Assembly (NCBI GenBank): GCA_945861295.1
Contig: CAMAUF010000067.1
Location: 1-8,800, forward strand
DNA: 8,800 bases
DNA from: a bacterium
GTDB lineage: Bacteria > Chloroflexota > Dehalococcoidia > Tepidiformales > Tepidiformaceae
Direction of reading: 5' to 3'
Below the pieces are notes generated by a model. That model searched no databases. It saw nothing but the letters and a program-made list of their open reading frames with translations, and was not told the DNA's origin. A program made the translations under genes and the position numbers. Positions 5,856 to 8,800 of this stretch are shown here, piece by piece; position 1 is the stretch's first letter; the number at the start of each line of letters is the position of its first letter.

Positions 5856-7051
5856 TCGAGGCTTCGATCGGAAAGAAAACGGTCCGCGACATTGATGTCG
5901 CGGGTAAGCGCGTCCTCGTCCGCGCCGACCTCAACGTACCGCTGGCCGATGGAGCCGTGGCGGATGACACCCGTATCCGCGAGAGCCTTCCAACGCTCGC
6001 CTATCTGCTCGATAAGGGGGCGCGGTTGGTTGTGTGCTCCCACCTCGGACGGCCGAAGGGCGTCGTCCCGTCGCTTTCACTTGCGCCGGTCGCCGGCCGC
6101 CTCGCCAACCTCCTCCACCGCGAGGTAATCCTGGCCCCGGACTGCATCGGGCCGGAGACCGCCGCGGCCGTCGCAAGCGCGCCGGACGGGGCCGTCGTCC
6201 TGCTCGAAAACCTGCGCTTTCACCCCGAAGAGGAGGCGAACGACCCCGCCTTCGCCGCAGGACTCTCTTCGCTCGCCACCGTCTACGTGAATGATGCGTT
6301 TGGCGCAGCCCACCGCGCCCACGCCTCGACCGAGGGCGTTGCGCACTTGCTCCCCGCTGTCGCCGGGCTGTTAATGGAGAAAGAGGTCCGGTATTTGAGC
6401 GCTCTCGTGGCCGACCCACCCAGGCCCTTCGCCGCAGTCGTGGGCGGCGCGAAGGTCAGCTCCAAGATCGCCGCGATCAACCATCTCCTCCCCAAGATCG
6501 ACATCCTGATCGTGGGCGGGGGCATGGCGAACACGTTTCTCAAGGCCACCGGCGTCAACGTCCAAGCTTCGCTCGTGGAGGACGAGCAGGTCGAAGTGGC
6601 GCGGACGATCCTCGCGGCCGCGCGAGGGCGCGGCGTAGAGGTCTGCCTGCCGACTGATGTTGTCTGCGCCGACCGGTTCGCGCCCGATGCCCGGGTCGCC
6701 GTCGTCCCAGCGGATTCGGTGCCCGAAGGCTTCATCATCCTGGACATCGGCCCACAAACCGTGGGGCTCTACGCGGAAGCGCTGCGGAAGGCGAAAGCCG
6801 TCGTCTGGAACGGGCCGATGGGCGTGTTTGAGTTCCCTGCCTTCGCGCGGGGCTCGTTCGCAATGGCGCGGACGATCGCTCGCTTGAGCGCGGTGACGGT
6901 CGTCGGCGGCGGCGAGACGGCGCAGGTCGTCGCAGACGCCGGCGTGACGGACCAGATTACCCACGTTTCGACGGGCGGCGGCGCCTCGCTGGAAATGCTT
7001 GAAGGTCGCGTCCTCCCAGGTGTGGCGGCGCTGCTGGATTCGGACGCCTAA
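5852..7051 (+). CDS. pgk: Phosphoglycerate kinase
   Basis: Pgk transfers phosphate between 1,3-bisphosphoglycerate and ADP to give 3-phosphoglycerate and ATP in glycolysis, and runs in reverse in gluconeogenesis. The 399 residues match bacterial Pgk. The N-terminal substrate domain has VLVRADLNVPL (21-31), TRIRESLPTL (40-49), SHLGRPKG (63-70), LLENLRFHPEEEAND (117-131) and VNDAFGAAHRAHAS (146-159). The C-terminal nucleotide domain has VGGAKVSSKI (197-206), GGGMANTFL (222-230), VVWNGPMGVFEFPAF (317-331) and the VGGGETAQVV loop (351-360), then HVSTGGGASLEMLEG (371-385). The acidic residue of the last loop is Glu355 where many Pgk have Asp. The start is fixed by the ATGA overlap with rpiB and by homology; longer upstream extensions of this frame run through rpiB and are not protein-like. 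A two-base gap separates it from the next gene. Confidence 0.97.
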   Translation: MIEASIGKKTVRDIDVAGKRVLVRADLNVPLADGAVADDTRIRESLPTLAYLLDKGARLVVCSHLGRPKGVVPSLSLAPVAGRLANLLHREVILAPDCIGPETAAAVASAPDGAVVLLENLRFHPEEEANDPAFAAGLSSLATVYVNDAFGAAHRAHASTEGVAHLLPAVAGLLMEKEVRYLSALVADPPRPFAAVVGGAKVSSKIAAINHLLPKIDILIVGGGMANTFLKATGVNVQASLVEDEQVEVARTILAAARGRGVEVCLPTDVVCADRFAPDARVAVVPADSVPEGFIILDIGPQTVGLYAEALRKAKAVVWNGPMGVFEFPAFARGSFAMARTIARLSAVTVVGGGETAQVVADAGVTDQITHVSTGGGASLEMLEGRVLPGVAALLDSDA

Positions 7052-7053
7052 CG

Positions 7054-7608
7054 ATGTTGTTCGTTTTTCGCGGCATGCGGGTCTTTCAGATGCTCCTGGC
7101 CATGGCCGCCCTCGGCCTCGGGGTCGCGACCGTCTTCGTCATGAAAGCGGCCTTCGACCAGGACTCGTACTGGTTACTCCCGTTCGGGTTCATCATGGCG
7201 CTGATCTTCGTGCTGCTCTTCCAGATGACGCTGCGCACGCCGACCTCGTACGTCGCGATCGCCGATGAGCGGACGCGCATCCGCTTCGCCGGGTTCGTGG
7301 ACACGGTGGTCGACAACCGGGACATCCTCGGCGCGCGCGTGATGAAGTTCCCGGTCATCGGCGGCTTGGGCGTACGGACGAACTTCCGGGGTTCGGTCGC
7401 GCTGATCACGTCCTTTGGCGAAGCGGCCGAACTCACGCTGCGCCACCCCATCCGAATTTGGGTCATCCCGCGGCTCCTCCCGGCCAAGGCGACGCGCCTC
7501 GTCCTTTCCGTCAAGAATCCCCAGAAGCTGGTCGACCGCTTCTCGCCCGGCGGCGGGATCCCGGCAGCCACCCCTGGTAAGCCCAAGCGCAAGCCCAAAT
7601 CGAGGTAA
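7054..7608 (+). CDS. Small membrane protein with possible PH-like cytoplasmic domain
   Basis: A 184-residue protein of unknown function. Two hydrophobic segments lie close together at about residues 10-30 and 39-59, joined by a short loop containing DQDS, so a membrane hairpin with both ends in the cytosol is likely. Residues 65-162 read as alternating beta strands (YVAIADERTRIRFAGF, GVRTNFRGSVALITSF, ELTLRHPIRIWVIP) ending in a helix-like KNPQKLVDRF. That pattern resembles bacterial PH-like domains, but this is judged by eye. The tail is basic and disordered (PGKPKRKPKSR). It starts two bases after pgk with no clear ribosome site and ends four bases before tpiA, so coupled translation within the glycolytic operon is likely. 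An alternative ATG at 7075 would shorten the start by seven residues. Nothing shows an enzymatic motif. Confidence 0.8.
   Translation: MLFVFRGMRVFQMLLAMAALGLGVATVFVMKAAFDQDSYWLLPFGFIMALIFVLLFQMTLRTPTSYVAIADERTRIRFAGFVDTVVDNRDILGARVMKFPVIGGLGVRTNFRGSVALITSFGEAAELTLRHPIRIWVIPRLLPAKATRLVLSVKNPQKLVDRFSPGGGIPAATPGKPKRKPKSR
7602..7605 (+). promoter_or_regulatory. Ribosome binding site of tpiA
   Basis: GAGG lies seven bases before the tpiA ATG at 7613 and overlaps the last codons of the preceding gene. It supports the 7613 start over the longer in-frame extension into the membrane-protein gene. Confidence 0.6.
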
Positions 7609-7612
7609 GTAC

Positions 7613-8356
7613 ATGCGGACACCGTTCGTCGCTGGCAACTGGAAAATGAACACGAGCGAAGCCGAAGCTGTCGCGCTTGCGAAGGCCGTGGTTGTCGCGG
7701 CGGCGGGCGCTCCCTGCGATGTCGCCGTCTGTGTGCCGTTCCCGCACCTGGGGCCGGTCCGTTCGGCGCTTCAGGGCTCACCCGTGCTGCTCGGCGCCCA
7801 GGATGTGTACTGGGAACCGAAGGGCGCCTTCACGGGCGAGGTCAGCGTCGCGATGCTCGCGGACTACTGTCGTGTCGTCATCATCGGCCACAGCGAGCGC
7901 CGTCAGTTGTTCGGCGACACCGACGAGTGGGTGAACCGTAAGCTCGTGGCCGTCCTCGCTTCGCCGCTGGACCCGATCGTCTGCGTGGGCGAAAGCCTCG
8001 AAGAACGTCGCGCTGGTTGGGCCGAGGCCGTGCTGTCTCGCCAGATCCGCGCGGGCTTCGCCGGGATCGAGCTGAGTTCGCGGATCACCGTCGCCTATGA
8101 GCCCGTCTGGGCGATCGGGACAGGCGAAACGGCGACGCCGGAGGTCGCGCAACAGGCCTGTGCCTTCGTCCGCAGCCAATTGCGCCTGCTCGGCGGGCCG
8201 GTGGCGGACGAAATGCGCATCCAGTATGGCGGCAGTGTCAACGCGGAGAACGCGGCCACGCTCCTCGCCCTCCCGGACATCGATGGCGCGCTCGTGGGGG
8301 GCGCGGCCTTGAAGGCGGATCAGTTCGCGGCGATCATCGCAGCGGCGAAGCTATGA
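7613..8356 (+). CDS. tpiA: Triosephosphate isomerase
   Basis: TpiA interconverts dihydroxyacetone phosphate and glyceraldehyde 3-phosphate, a TIM-barrel enzyme of glycolysis and gluconeogenesis. The 247 residues are the usual length. All catalytic and binding motifs are present: AGNWKMN with K11 (7-13), GAQDVYWEPKGAFTGEVS (61-78), IIGHSERRQLFGD with H93 (90-102), CVGESLEER (124-132), the catalytic-glutamate loop AYEPVWAIGTGE with E163 (161-172), QYGGSVN (204-210) and DGALVGGAAL (224-233). The ATG at 7613 follows GAGG at good spacing. Its TGA overlaps the miaA ATG by four bases (ATGA). Together with rpiB and pgk in one operon it indicates coordinated triose and pentose phosphate metabolism. 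Confidence 0.98.
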   Translation: MRTPFVAGNWKMNTSEAEAVALAKAVVVAAAGAPCDVAVCVPFPHLGPVRSALQGSPVLLGAQDVYWEPKGAFTGEVSVAMLADYCRVVIIGHSERRQLFGDTDEWVNRKLVAVLASPLDPIVCVGESLEERRAGWAEAVLSRQIRAGFAGIELSSRITVAYEPVWAIGTGETATPEVAQQACAFVRSQLRLLGGPVADEMRIQYGGSVNAENAATLLALPDIDGALVGGAALKADQFAAIIAAAKL

Positions 8357-8800
8357 ACCGGCTGGTTGTCGCCATCGTCGGGCCGACGGGTACAGGTAAG
8401 TCCGGCGCGGCGCTTTCGTTGGCTCAGGCCATCGGGGGCGAGATCGTCAACGCCGATTCGCGCCAGGTCTACCGTGGCATGGATATTGGCACGGCCAAGC
8501 CATCGTTTGCCGACCGTGCACTTGTCCGGCATCACCTCTACGACATCTGCGACCCTTCAGAGACGTTCAGTCTCGCATTGTACAAACGCCAGGCCCTGGC
8601 CGCGTTTGAGCAAATCTGGGCGCGTGGGTCCTTCGCCTGGTTAGTTGGCGGCACTGGCCAGTATGTCTGGGGCTTGCTCGAGGATTGGAATGTGCCCGAA
8701 GTGGCCCCGGACGAGGCGCTCCGGGCCGAACTGGCGGCCTTCGCCGCGGAGCACGGCCCCGACGCGCTCCACGCTCGCCTCGACCGTATCGACCCCGTCG
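8353..8800 (+). CDS. miaA: tRNA dimethylallyltransferase, C-terminus beyond the window
   Basis: MiaA adds a dimethylallyl group to N6 of A37 in tRNAs that read codons beginning with U, which steadies codon pairing. The first 149 residues are visible. They show the P-loop GPTGTGKS (10-17), the conserved IVNADSRQVYRGMDIGTAKP (31-50) with D35, HHLYDICDPSETFS (60-73) and VGGTGQYVWGLLEDW (98-112), all hallmarks of the family. The window ends before the zinc-finger-like insertion and the C-terminal domain, about half the usual length of around 300 residues. The ATG overlaps the tpiA stop (ATGA), so translation is likely coupled and the gene belongs to the same operon. The GNRLV-style start with few residues before the P-loop is normal for the family. 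Confidence 0.96.
   Translation, partial: MNRLVVAIVGPTGTGKSGAALSLAQAIGGEIVNADSRQVYRGMDIGTAKPSFADRALVRHHLYDICDPSETFSLALYKRQALAAFEQIWARGSFAWLVGGTGQYVWGLLEDWNVPEVAPDEALRAELAAFAAEHGPDALHARLDRIDPV

Overview
This is a high-GC bacterial window made of two divergent gene clusters. Six of its genes are recognisable housekeeping genes. The Pgk and TpiA sequences have the feel of Chloroflexota (possibly Dehalococcoidia-like) proteins, but that is an impression from memory, not a computed placement. I saw no rRNA, tRNA, CRISPR array, insertion sequence or phage gene.

Minus strand, reading right to left from about 5266: a 157-residue protein of unknown function with CxxC and CxC cysteines; an alpha/beta-hydrolase gene broken by one apparent missing base in a five-base C tract (4407-4411); guaA (GMP synthetase); a small Cys-rich zinc-ribbon-like protein; purD (GAR synthetase), whose ATG directly abuts the stop of the small protein; and a predicted exported protein that runs off the left edge. 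guaA and purD make this partly a purine-synthesis cluster. The two genes between guaA and the divergent region look accessory and have more relaxed third-base use.

Plus strand, from 5385 rightwards: rpiB, pgk, a small two-helix membrane protein with a possible PH-like domain, tpiA, and the start of miaA cut by the right edge. These genes overlap by 4 bases or sit 2-4 bases apart, so they very probably form one operon linking pentose-phosphate interconversion, lower glycolysis and tRNA modification. No gap (glyceraldehyde-3-phosphate dehydrogenase) gene lies in this stretch.

The clusters are separated by a 118-base divergent intergenic region (5267-5384), which should hold both promoters. No gene-free stretch reaches 300 bases. 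I did not find an evidently new multi-gene system. The points most worth following are the frameshifted hydrolase and its Cys-rich partner, the small Cys-rich gene fused end-to-start with purD, the unusual active-site loops in RpiB and PurD, and the membrane protein inside the glycolytic operon.
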